The notes beneath the pieces are model-generated. The model searched no databases and was not told the DNA's origin. It was given only the letters and a program-made list of their open reading frames with translations. A stretch of 35,860 nt of DNA from Bryobacterales bacterium. Its GTDB lineage: Bacteria; Acidobacteriota; Terriglobia; Bryobacterales; Bryobacteraceae. The stretch spans positions 14,860-50,719 of the forward strand of contig PMTR01000030.1 in the NCBI GenBank assembly GCA_003167255.1. Reading direction: 5' to 3'. Of the stretch, positions 23,287 to 30,794 are shown in pieces (within the stretch, counting starts at the first letter, position 1; each line of letters begins with the position of its first letter). Position numbers and translations under genes: made by a program.

Positions 23287-24426
23287 ATGAATCCCCTGGC
23301 CGACAAAAAGGCGGACCTGGCCGGACCCGGCATTGGCGATTACGCCGAACTCGACAAAATCCTTCCCCGGGATTATTCGTCCTTGCTGAACCCCAAGGAC
23401 ACCCAGAAGGCTATCTTCGCCGCCAAGAATTACATCGAGGAACACCTCTGCAAAGAGCTCAACCTCATGATGGTCACCGTCCCGTTGATCGTCGATGTCG
23501 ATAGCGGTGTGAACGATTATCTCGACCGCGATGGCTCCCGCACTCCCATCCAGTTCCACATTTCGAACGACCGCGACGTGCACCCCCTCGACGCCCAGGT
23601 GGTTCAGGCCGCCACCAAGTGGAAACGCGTCGCCCTCCAACGTTTCGGCATGCAGCAGGGCGAAGGCCTCTGCACCGATATGCGGGCCGTCCGCAAGGAC
23701 TATTTCCTCGACCACGACCACAGCGCCTACGTCGATCAGTGGGATTGGGAGCGAGCCATCACTCCCGACCAGCGCAACCTCGACTTCCTCAAGCTGATCG
23801 TCAATGGTATCTGGAAGGTTCTCGCCGGCGCCGAAAAGCACGTCCAGGAATTGTTCCCCCAACTCAAGGACCCGCGCTATCCCAACCTACCCGGGCAACT
23901 CACTTTCCTGCACGCCGAAGAGATCCTCGACCTCTATCCCGATCTTCCCCGCAAACAGCGCGAAACCGCCATCCTGCAAAAGTATCCCGCGGTCTTTATT
24001 ATCGGTATCGGATGGACTCTCGCCGATGGCTATCCCCACGAAATGCGCGCCGCCGATTACGACGATTGGGTCACCGAAACCCACTCGCCCGAAGGCCGCG
24101 CCATGCATGGACTCAACGGCGACATCCTGGTCTGGAACCCCGTCACCAGGCGCCGCCATGAGCTGTCATCCATGGGCATCCGCGTCAACGCCGAAACGCT
24201 CCGCCAGCAGCTCACTCTCACCAATCAGCTCGATTTTCTGAAGTACCCCTATCACCAGGCCATCGTCAACCACCAGATCCCCCTCAGCATTGGTGGCGGC
24301 ATCGGCCAGTCGCGAACCCTCATGATGCTCCTTCGCAAAGCGCATTTGGGTGAGGTCAGCGCCACGGTGTGGCCCAAAGTCCTCAAGGAAATGTGCTTGA
24401 AGAAGAACATCCACGTGATCGAGTAA
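23287..24426 (+). CDS. asnA: Aspartate--ammonia ligase (AsnA)
   Basis: This 379-aa enzyme belongs to the ammonia-dependent asparagine synthetase family. Diagnostic stretches match the well-known AsnA: YVDQWDWERAI, ADYDDW, GLNGDILVWNPV, HELSSMGIRVNAETLRQQL, and LSIGGGIGQSR near the end. It makes asparagine from aspartate, ammonia and ATP in the cytosol and is related to class II aminoacyl-tRNA synthetases. It is about 50 aa longer than the E. coli enzyme, mostly at the N-terminus. The strong ribosome-binding site supports ATG 23287. Confidence 0.93.
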   Translation: MNPLADKKADLAGPGIGDYAELDKILPRDYSSLLNPKDTQKAIFAAKNYIEEHLCKELNLMMVTVPLIVDVDSGVNDYLDRDGSRTPIQFHISNDRDVHPLDAQVVQAATKWKRVALQRFGMQQGEGLCTDMRAVRKDYFLDHDHSAYVDQWDWERAITPDQRNLDFLKLIVNGIWKVLAGAEKHVQELFPQLKDPRYPNLPGQLTFLHAEEILDLYPDLPRKQRETAILQKYPAVFIIGIGWTLADGYPHEMRAADYDDWVTETHSPEGRAMHGLNGDILVWNPVTRRRHELSSMGIRVNAETLRQQLTLTNQLDFLKYPYHQAIVNHQIPLSIGGGIGQSRTLMMLLRKAHLGEVSATVWPKVLKEMCLKKNIHVIE

Positions 24427-24445
24427 GCATCAGGCGGGTTCCCGA

Positions 24446-24513
24446 GGGGACTGACCAATCTGTCCCAAGGCGCCGCCTTTGCGCCGCCGTGGACAGATCC
24501 TGTCTGTCCACGG
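24446..24513. repeat. REPIN-like hairpin repeat, copy C
   Basis: GGGGACTGACCAATCTGTCCC is followed by AAGGCGCCGCC and an inverted arm ending TGTCTGTCCAC. It has diverged from copy B at several positions but keeps the layout. It fills the space between the convergent asnA and PEP-CTERM 2 genes and may terminate both. Confidence 0.65.
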
Positions 24514-24526
24514 TTCCCTGGTCCCG

Positions 24527-25354
24527 CTAGACCGCCTGGGACTTGCGCGTCGTCCGCCGGCGCCACGCGCCCACGCCGATCAGCATTCCCAGTCCGCCCG
24601 CGATCAGTGCCAGCGACTCCGGCTCCGGAACTGTTACCGTGCCCTGGATCACGTCGTTGGCGCAATCCGCCGACGAAAACAAGATCCCTATCTGGTCAGT
24701 CGAGTTCTCCACAGCCGTGAGGAAAGCCGACGTCGTCTGGAACGACACCGTCACCACGTACGCCGCGCTCGTTGTGCCGTTGCCAAAGTTGGCCACCGTC
24801 ACTCCGGTGCCGTTGCTTACTTTCGTCCCGCCGGTCATCAGCACAGTCTCATCCTGGCGGTAATACGCGCCACTTGTTTCGGGGACGCCCGGACCCACCG
24901 CCGAGTCAGCCTCTTCCGACGAGCTCACGCTGTACAGGGCTCCGGCGGTCAGCGTACTACGGCCCGTCGTGTCCAGCGGAACTGCATACTTCAGGTCGGC
25001 CGCCGTGGACCCCGCCAAGGCCGGGGTCGACGGGTCGTACGGCGTGTTCGGGTTATAGAAAAACAGGTCCCCCACAATCAGTGTGTCTCCAGCATCCGTA
25101 AACGAGCCGAGCGGCTGGCCGGCGGTCGCCGCACCTGAATTGAAGTATAACTGTACCGTCGCGGTGGTTCCCGTGATAGTCAAGCTTACCTTCTGGATGT
25201 CGTAGTTGGCTTCGTTCCCGATCACATCGCAGCCGCCGTCATAGGGAGAGGTGTAGCTGTAGGTGCAGCCCTGAGCTTGATGGAACGGATCCGTAAGAGT
25301 AGTCGCCGGGCACATCACAGCGGAGAGAAAAACGAGCAATATGGTGTTTCGCAT
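24527..25354 (-). CDS. PEP-CTERM sorted exported protein 2
   Basis: This 275-aa protein has a signal peptide (MRNTILLVFLSAVMCPATT). The mature part is beta-rich and Thr/Ser-rich (QKVSLTITGTTATVQLYF, GRSTLTAGALYSVSSSEE, VTVANFGNGTTSAAY), resembling an exported structural or binding domain. It ends with the sorting signal VPEPESLALIAGGLGML, a hydrophobic span and RRRTTRKSQAV. Exosortase-dependent processing is expected. A TATAAC lies 8 nt upstream of the start (25363-25368, minus strand), so the transcript may have almost no leader. Confidence 0.85.
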   Translation of the reverse strand: MRNTILLVFLSAVMCPATTLTDPFHQAQGCTYSYTSPYDGGCDVIGNEANYDIQKVSLTITGTTATVQLYFNSGAATAGQPLGSFTDAGDTLIVGDLFFYNPNTPYDPSTPALAGSTAADLKYAVPLDTTGRSTLTAGALYSVSSSEEADSAVGPGVPETSGAYYRQDETVLMTGGTKVSNGTGVTVANFGNGTTSAAYVVTVSFQTTSAFLTAVENSTDQIGILFSSADCANDVIQGTVTVPEPESLALIAGGLGMLIGVGAWRRRTTRKSQAV

Positions 25355-25388
25355 GTCTCTATGTTATAGCGACTGTCTACTTTAGTTC

Positions 25389-25600
25389 ATAGATAAACGT
25401 ACCGATTATGTTCTAGTACGAGTTAGCTTTAGAGTATTAAGAAAGCCTAGGACATTCCTGAGGGAACATGCGGCCCCGTTGTCACCATCTAATAGACAAA
25501 CGTAACCGATTCAGTTCTAGTACGAGCTAAAGTTAGGTTTAGAGTAACCAAGAACGCCTCGGATATTCCTGAGAGCTACTGCGGCTCCGCGGTCACTACC
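25389..25600. repeat. Imperfect tandem duplication of about 105 bp
   Basis: Copy 1 (about 25389-25490) and copy 2 (about 25492-25600) share GTTCTAGTACGAG (25410-25422 and 25514-25526), TTTAGAGTA, ATTCCTGAG and a TGCGGC-CCG-GTCAC end, in the same order. The end of copy 2 is the last codons of the OsmC gene; copy 1 carries a degenerate version without the stop. The duplicated block forms the upstream region of PEP-CTERM gene 2. Confidence 0.7.
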
Positions 25601-26076
25601 GGCTCGTGCACCACCGCAAAATTCATGGATCGCGCCAACGCGCACAATTCGTGAGCCCGATCATGCACCGCAATCGCATCGCCGATTCGGCTCGCATCGC
25701 CAATCTTCATGCGAGGCTGGAGAACCACCCGCCTGAATTCGCCCGATCCGTCCGCGTGCTCCACCATCTCGCCCCAGGCTTCGTCGACGTATTCCGTCAC
25801 CACCACGCCCGCGTCCGCGCACAGGTGCAACACCCACAGCATGTGGCAAGCGGACACCGCGCCCACCAGCAATTCTTCGGGGTTGTAGCGCGCCCGGTCA
25901 CCTCGAAACATCGCGTCCGACGAGCCCGCGATTGCCGCCGTCTTTCCCGCGCCGCTCAACTCGTGGTCGCGGCTGTAGGCGCGGTAACCCGACGTTCCCT
26001 CGCCTCGATTGCCCGTCCAGCGGTTCGTCACGCGGTATTCGTGGATGCGCTCGGCCGCCATCGGTTCTCTTTTCAC
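25576..26076 (-). CDS. OsmC family protein
   Basis: This 166-aa protein belongs to the OsmC/Ohr superfamily of cytosolic thiol peroxidases. Motifs include GEGTSGYRAYSRDHEL at the start of the fold, NPEELLVGAVSACHMLWVLHL with the first active Cys, and a second Cys in AHELCALARSMNFAV. The two Cys would reduce organic hydroperoxides. Either the ATG at 26076 or the one at 26061 (MAAERIHEYRV) can be the start. The last codons lie in copy 2 of the tandem duplication. Confidence 0.85.
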   Translation of the reverse strand: MKREPMAAERIHEYRVTNRWTGNRGEGTSGYRAYSRDHELSGAGKTAAIAGSSDAMFRGDRARYNPEELLVGAVSACHMLWVLHLCADAGVVVTEYVDEAWGEMVEHADGSGEFRRVVLQPRMKIGDASRIGDAIAVHDRAHELCALARSMNFAVVHEPVVTAEPQ

Positions 26077-26469
26077 TATACGAAGAAGACGGGGCCCATG
26101 CCATTCTCGCGATGGCTCAGGCCCCCCAGCGGGTTTGTCTGCGCGGGCCGGTGGCGGGCAGAGGATGCTTGTGGCCCGTTTCCATCCTCCGTTATGCAGG
26201 CTCTACGAGGCGTGCTTCATGAATGGGCAGAATTGGATGAGGACTGGACGAGTGTTCCTCCGATCGCTCGCCCGGTCCCCACCCGTTGGGCTACCCAACG
26301 TTATCCCTTATGGCACCCGCCATGCCAAACCAAAATGAATAACAAGTTGTTTGTTTTCAATAAATCAACTACCTTGTAGCTGTCCACTTTCTTGGCAACC
26401 CGTAAACTCTCTAGTCATCCTGTCAACTTAGTAGACACCGGCATCCCGATGGCGTAGACTGGAATCGCC
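26077..26469. promoter_or_regulatory. Intergenic region with hairpin and promoter-like sites
   Basis: No gene is convincing in this 393-bp divergent spacer. It holds a perfect hairpin CGTTGGG-CTA-CCCAACG (26284-26300). A sigma-54-like site follows (TGGCAC at 26311-26316, with GG-N10-GC spacing to TGC at 26323-26325). A sigma-70-like pair TAGACA-N17-TAGACT (26432-26437 and 26455-26460) ends 9 nt before the regulator's ATG. The stretch around 26336-26380 is AT-rich. Confidence 0.4.
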
Positions 26470-28005
26470 ATGGGGCCAATGCAGCCGGAATTGCATGAGA
26501 AGCTCGCGGCCCTGCTCGCCATCTGCCAGAAGATGAACTCCGAGCGGGACCTCGGCGCTCTTCTTGACCTCATGGTCCGCGAAGCCACCCACCTGCTCGA
26601 TTGCGATCGCGCCAGCATCTTCCTGCTCGACCGCGAACACAACCAGCTCTGGTCCAAGGTCGCCCTCGGCTCCGATGAGATCCTGCGCTTCGACGCCCGC
26701 ATGGGAATTGCCGGCAAGGCCGTTCAAACCGGCGAGGTCGTCAACGTCAGAGACGCCTACAGCCATCCCGAGTTCTATAACGCCATCGACGGCGAAACCG
26801 GCTACCGTACCCGCAACGTGCTGGCGGTGGCCGTCCGCAACCAGCGCGGCGAAGTCGTCGGCGCTTTCGAAGCCCTCAACAAACACACCGGCGCGTTCGG
26901 AGCGCGCGATGAGGCGGCCCTGGATGCCTTGGCTTCCCACGCCGCCATCGCCATTGAGAACGCCCAGTTGATCGGCGAGTTGCGCCGCAGCCAGGACCAG
27001 TTGGCCGAGCACAATGCCCATCTGATGCGCGAGGTCGTCGGCAAGTTCTCGGTCCACGGCATAATCGGCGCCGGCGTCAGGATTCAGCAGGTGGTTCGCC
27101 TCATCGAACGCATTCGCGACAGCCTGGTGAATGTTCTCGTCACCGGCGAAAGCGGCACGGGCAAGGAACTGGTCGCCAAAGCCATTCACTATTCCAGTTC
27201 GCGCGCGCGGCGGCCCTTCGTCGCTCTGAACTGCGCGGCGCTGCCGGAAACATTGATCGAAAGCGAGCTGTTCGGCATCGAAAAAGGCGTCGCCACCGGC
27301 GTCGAATCGCGCGCCGGCCTATTCCAGAAAGCCGATAGCGGAACCCTGTTTCTCGATGAGATCGGCGACCTCAGCCCGGCCGCTCAAGCCAAGATTCTGC
27401 GCGTGCTCCAGGAGCGCGTGCTCGAACGCGTCGGCGGCCGCGCCCCCATTCCCGTGGACGTGCGCCTGCTGGCCGCCACCAACAAGGACCTGGAAACCGA
27501 AATCGCCCGCGGCGGCTTCCGCGAAGACCTCTACTATCGCATCAAGGTGATCCATATCCACATGCCTCCGCTGCGCGAGATTCGCGAGGAGATTCCGCTC
27601 TTAGCAAATCGTTTTTTGGAAGAGTATTGCCGCGAAACCAATCGCGGCGCGATGGAATTCTCGCCCGGCGTTCTGCGCCGCCTGTTGACGGCTCCCTGGC
27701 CGGGCAATGTGCGCCAGTTGCGTAATGAGGTCATGCGCCTCGCCGCCATCACCCACCAGAACGTCATTCCGGAAGACGATCTGTGGGAGGACTTACCGCC
27801 CGCGGCGCTGCCCCCTCAGCCGGTGTCACCGTCCGCTCCGCGCAAAGAAGTCTCACTCAAAAACGCCGTGGCCGATCTGGAAAAGCATATGATCGCCGGC
27901 GCGCTCGAAAGCACGCGCAACAATCAGCAGCAGGCCGCGCGCCTCCTGGGCCTGAGCCGCCAGGGACTGATCAATAAGATGAAGCGGTATTCGATCGCGG
28001 GTTAA
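26470..28005 (+). CDS. GAF/AAA+/Fis sigma-54-type transcriptional regulator with atypical GAFTGA loop
   Basis: This is a 511-aa bacterial enhancer-binding protein. The N-terminal GAF domain (about residues 20-170) has DRASIFLLDREHNQLWSKVA and FDARMGIAGKAVQTG. The AAA+ domain (about 190-430) has Walker A TGESGTGKELVAKAIH, Walker B TLFLDEIGDL, and the sensor stretch RLLAATNKDLE. A C-terminal Fis-type helix-turn-helix follows (NNQQQAARLLGLSRQGLINKMKRY). The loop that normally reads GAFTGA reads GVATGV (residues 273-278), so the Phe that contacts sigma-54 is missing. I have seen similar loops in other GAF-type activators, so it may be a subfamily feature. No receiver domain is present, so input is probably a small ligand sensed by GAF. 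Confidence 0.88.
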   Translation: MGPMQPELHEKLAALLAICQKMNSERDLGALLDLMVREATHLLDCDRASIFLLDREHNQLWSKVALGSDEILRFDARMGIAGKAVQTGEVVNVRDAYSHPEFYNAIDGETGYRTRNVLAVAVRNQRGEVVGAFEALNKHTGAFGARDEAALDALASHAAIAIENAQLIGELRRSQDQLAEHNAHLMREVVGKFSVHGIIGAGVRIQQVVRLIERIRDSLVNVLVTGESGTGKELVAKAIHYSSSRARRPFVALNCAALPETLIESELFGIEKGVATGVESRAGLFQKADSGTLFLDEIGDLSPAAQAKILRVLQERVLERVGGRAPIPVDVRLLAATNKDLETEIARGGFREDLYYRIKVIHIHMPPLREIREEIPLLANRFLEEYCRETNRGAMEFSPGVLRRLLTAPWPGNVRQLRNEVMRLAAITHQNVIPEDDLWEDLPPAALPPQPVSPSAPRKEVSLKNAVADLEKHMIAGALESTRNNQQQAARLLGLSRQGLINKMKRYSIAG

Positions 28006-28007
28006 GC

Positions 28008-28240
28008 CAGAGCCAGTGGGACAGACGATCGGTTTTCGTCGTCTGTCGCAGTGGGCCTTCGGCCCGCGAGATTTCATGAAAAAGTGGGGGAGATGGATGT
28101 CGCCGGGCGGGCTGGGCAGCACGGGAAGCCGGCTGCGGCCAGGATTGGCCGCCCCACTCGGCCGGTGCTTTTCGGCCCTGTCGGGCCTGGAGCAAAGCAC
28201 GGCAGCCGACAGACGACAAAAACCGATCGTCCGTCCCACT
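28008..28240. mobile_element. 233-bp inverted-repeat element with 13-bp flanking duplication
   Basis: The left arm (28015-28048, starting AGTGGGACAGACGATC) and right arm (28207-28240) are reverse complements over 34 nt with about 2 mismatches. Each arm folds on itself (CAGACGA...TCGTCTG). The interior is rich in small hairpins such as GTGCTTT...AAAGCAC. The word TCGCGGGTTAAGC directly abuts both sides (27995-28007 and 28241-28253), like a target-site duplication. No ORF is inside, so it would move by a protein supplied in trans. The arms resemble the REPIN-like repeats elsewhere. Confidence 0.75.
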
Positions 28241-28247
28241 TCGCGGG

Positions 28248-28439
28248 TTAAGCGACCTTCTGGACTTTATTGGAGCGGATGCACGACGTGCACACGCGCA
28301 TGCGGCGCCCGGCGCCGTTCACCAGCGCGCGAACCGACTGCAAGTTCAGGTTCCAGCGCCGCTTGGTGACGTTGTGGGCGTGACTGATGCGGTTGCCGAA
28401 TTTGGGCCCCCGGCCGCATACATCGCAAATTTGTGCCAT
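28248..28439 (-). CDS. rpmB: 50S ribosomal protein bL28
   Basis: This 63-aa ribosomal protein begins MAQICDVCGRGPKFGNRISH. It keeps two Cys pairs (CDVC near the start and CTSC near the end), so it is the zinc-binding form of bL28. SHAHNVTKRRWNLNLQ and VRALVNG are typical. ATG 28439 is fixed by homology and by AGGAG upstream on the minus strand. The stop codon lies inside the 13-bp duplication that borders the mobile-looking element. Confidence 0.95.
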   Translation of the reverse strand: MAQICDVCGRGPKFGNRISHAHNVTKRRWNLNLQSVRALVNGAGRRMRVCTSCIRSNKVQKVA

Positions 28440-28472
28440 AAGACAGAAATCTCCTGCGAGGATCGAAGACTG

Positions 28473-28502
28473 ATTATAGCAGAAGCCGCGCGGAGGCGGC
28501 AA
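28473..28502 (-). promoter_or_regulatory. Candidate rpmB promoter
   Basis: On the minus strand, TTGCCG (28497-28502), an 18-bp spacer and a consensus TATAAT (28473-28478) lie upstream of rpmB, giving a leader of about 30 nt that includes the AGGAG ribosome-binding site. Confidence 0.55.
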
Positions 28503-28521
28503 TTGCACGCGCCTGCTTCAC

Positions 28522-28974
28522 CTACTTCATCTTCTCGATCTTCTTGCGGATCTCCGCGGCGTCCTTGGCGTCGGGAGCTGCCGCCAGGTATTTCGTATAG
28601 GCTGCCTTGGCGGCGGCTGGGTCCTTCAGTTTCTCATCCGCCTTCGCCAGTTTCAGCCAGGCCTCGGCGTTGCCGTCGTTGAACTTGGTGGCGTCTGCGT
28701 ACCGGTTGGCGGCGGCCGTATACTTGCCCTTCTTCCAGTATTGGTCTCCGACATCCACCCATTTCTGCGATTGCAGCGGATTGAAGCTGAAGTTCTCATT
28801 CGACAGCGACTTGTCTTCCTCCGGCGGCACCATCTGCTTGCCGGAAGTCTTCGGCTTGGGACGGTCCTTCAGTTCTCCCTGTTTGTCCGGCGGCGCTGTC
28901 GGGGGATTGGTCTGGTCCTGTGCCCCGAGCGGCGCCAGGCCGGCCAGCAGCAGTATCGGAATCCAGCGTGACAT
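28522..28974 (-). CDS. Secreted TPR-repeat protein
   Basis: This 150-aa exported protein has a signal peptide MSRWIPILLLAGLAPLGAQ with likely cleavage after the AQ pair. A proline- and lysine-rich linker follows (about residues 20-65). Then come TPR-like helices with WVDVGDQYWKKGKYTAAANRY, AEAWLKLAKADEKLKD and AAKAAYTKYLAAAPD. It is probably a periplasmic scaffold; partners are unknown. On the minus strand TATACT lies 6 nt before the ATG, so the mRNA may be leaderless. It is divergent from uvrC with only 23 bp between start codons. Confidence 0.8.
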   Translation of the reverse strand: MSRWIPILLLAGLAPLGAQDQTNPPTAPPDKQGELKDRPKPKTSGKQMVPPEEDKSLSNENFSFNPLQSQKWVDVGDQYWKKGKYTAAANRYADATKFNDGNAEAWLKLAKADEKLKDPAAAKAAYTKYLAAAPDAKDAAEIRKKIEKMK

Positions 28975-28997
28975 AATTAAAGTATAGCTTCCCCTCG

Positions 28998-30794
28998 ATG
29001 GAACTCCGCGACAAGGTATCCCAGCTTCCTTTCTCGCCCGGAGTGTATCTATATAAGGACGGCGCCGGCCGCGTCATCTACGTGGGCAAGGCTAAGATCC
29101 TGCGCAACCGCGTCCGCAGCTACTTCTCGGAAGACAAACTGGCCGACATCAAGACCGGCACGCTCATTTCCGAAGCGCGCGACATCGATTACATCGAGGT
29201 CGATAACGAAAAGGAAGCGCTGGCGCTCGAAAACAACCTCATCAAGCAGTACAAGCCGCGCTTCAACATCCTGCTGCGCGACGACAAGACGTATCCCTAC
29301 ATCAAGCTGACGGCCGAAAAATATCCGCGGGTCTACGTCACGCGCCGTTTGCGCAAAGACGGCGCCACCTATTTCGGCCCCTATTTTCCCGCCAACCTGG
29401 CCCACCGCCTGGTGCATTTCATTCACCGCCATTTCAAAGTGCCGTCCTGCAAGGTGGACCTGACGCGCTTCCATCCCAAGCCGTGCCTGCAATATCACAT
29501 CCACCGCTGCCTGGGCCCGTGCGTGGAAGGCTTGACCACCGAGGCGGCATACGCCGGTGCGGCGCGCGACGTGAAACTGTTCCTGGAAGGCCGCCACTCG
29601 GACCTGGCCCGCGAGCTCCGCGCGCGCATCGAAGAGGCCTCCCAGGCGACGCGCTATGAAGAGGCCGCCGCGCTGCGCGACCTGCTCACCACCGTCGAAG
29701 AGATTGAGGAGCGGCAGAAAATGTCGGCCGCCAAGGGCGACGATATCGACATCCTGGCCTGCTACGCCGAGCCGCCGCTGGTGGCGCTCAACGTCTTCCA
29801 CCTGCGCCATGGGCAAATCGTCGACCGGCGCGAGCTCTTTTGGGAAGACCAGACCGAATTCGACGAGCCGCAGTTCTTCTCTTCCTTGCTGAAGCAGCTC
29901 TACCTCGACCAGCAGTACATCCCCGCGGCCATCCATGTGCCAGTGGACTTCGAAGACCGCGAGGCGCTCGAAGAACTGCTTTCCGAAAAACGGGCGCGCC
30001 GCGTGGAGATCCACACTCCGCAGCGCGGGCAGAAGAAAGCCATGCTCGACCTGGTGGATACCAACGCCAAACACAGCTTCGAGGCGCGGTTCCGCGTGCT
30101 GAAGCCCTCGTCGAAGGCCATCCAGCAGGCGCTCGAAGAGGCGCTGAACCTGCCGGCGCCGCCGGCGCGCATCGAGTGCTTCGACATCTCCCACATCCAG
30201 GGAACCGACAAGGTGGCCAGCATGGTGGTGTGGGAAGAGGGCCGCATGAAGAAGGCCGACTACCGCAAGTTCATCATTCGGACGGTGGAAGGCAACGACG
30301 ATTTCGCCAGCATGCGCGAAGTGGTCGGGCGGCGCTACGCGCGGCTCCAGGAAGAGAAGCGGCCCATGCCTGGCCTCGTGCTGATCGATGGCGGCATCGG
30401 ACAGTTGCACGCCGCCGCGCAATCGCTCGAAGCCCTCGGCATCAGCGACCAGCCGCTGGCCTCCATCGCCAAGCGCGAGGAAATCATCTACGTCTACGGG
30501 CAGGAAGACGAGCCTATCGTGCTCGACCGCTTCTCGCCCATCCTGCACCTGGTGCAGACTATCCGCGACGAAGCCCACCGCTTTGCGGTCACCTTCCACC
30601 GCTCGCGCCGCAACGCCCGCCAGCTCACCTCGGAGCTCGACTCGATTCCGGGGGTGGGTGCAAGAACCGTGCAGAAACTGTTGAAGCAATTCGGCAGCTC
30701 CGAGATGGTGCGGGCAGCCACCGAAGAACAGTTAGCCGTGGTGGCGGGACGCGCCGCCGCCCGCCGCGTGCGCGCGCATTACGGCGGGGCGTGA
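28998..30794 (+). CDS. uvrC: UvrABC excinuclease subunit C
   Basis: This 598-aa nucleotide-excision-repair endonuclease makes the two incisions around a DNA lesion with UvrA and UvrB. The GIY-YIG domain is at the N-terminus ([20 protein letters not shown], then RNRVRSYF). The UVR motif region ARYEE-like [13 protein letters not shown] follows. The C-terminal endonuclease domain has [20 protein letters not shown] and [15 protein letters not shown]. Helix-hairpin-helix motifs close the protein ([21 protein letters not shown]). It is complete and of usual length. The start is 23 bp from the divergent TPR gene, and the end overlaps the convergent kinase gene by 16 bp. Confidence 0.95.
   Translation: MELRDKVSQLPFSPGVYLYKDGAGRVIYVGKAKILRNRVRSYFSEDKLADIKTGTLISEARDIDYIEVDNEKEALALENNLIKQYKPRFNILLRDDKTYPYIKLTAEKYPRVYVTRRLRKDGATYFGPYFPANLAHRLVHFIHRHFKVPSCKVDLTRFHPKPCLQYHIHRCLGPCVEGLTTEAAYAGAARDVKLFLEGRHSDLARELRARIEEASQATRYEEAAALRDLLTTVEEIEERQKMSAAKGDDIDILACYAEPPLVALNVFHLRHGQIVDRRELFWEDQTEFDEPQFFSSLLKQLYLDQQYIPAAIHVPVDFEDREALEELLSEKRARRVEIHTPQRGQKKAMLDLVDTNAKHSFEARFRVLKPSSKAIQQALEEALNLPAPPARIECFDISHIQGTDKVASMVVWEEGRMKKADYRKFIIRTVEGNDDFASMREVVGRRYARLQEEKRPMPGLVLIDGGIGQLHAAAQSLEALGISDQPLASIAKREEIIYVYGQEDEPIVLDRFSPILHLVQTIRDEAHRFAVTFHRSRRNARQLTSELDSIPGVGARTVQKLLKQFGSSEMVRAATEEQLAVVAGRAAARRVRAHYGGA

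Noticed and set aside
25448-25467. Sigma-54-like GG-N10-GC spacing upstream of PEP-CTERM 2
   Set aside because: Only the spacing fits; the -24 element reads AGGAAT rather than TGGCAC.
26092-26379. Plus-strand frames in the OsmC-regulator spacer
   Set aside because: The products lack protein-like patterns and run through a hairpin and promoter-like sites.
29049-30689. 546-codon open frame opposite uvrC
   Set aside because: It is antisense to a complete, clearly recognised uvrC. High GC content with GC-rich third codon positions keeps the opposite frame open. The His/Val/Asp-rich product has no family likeness.
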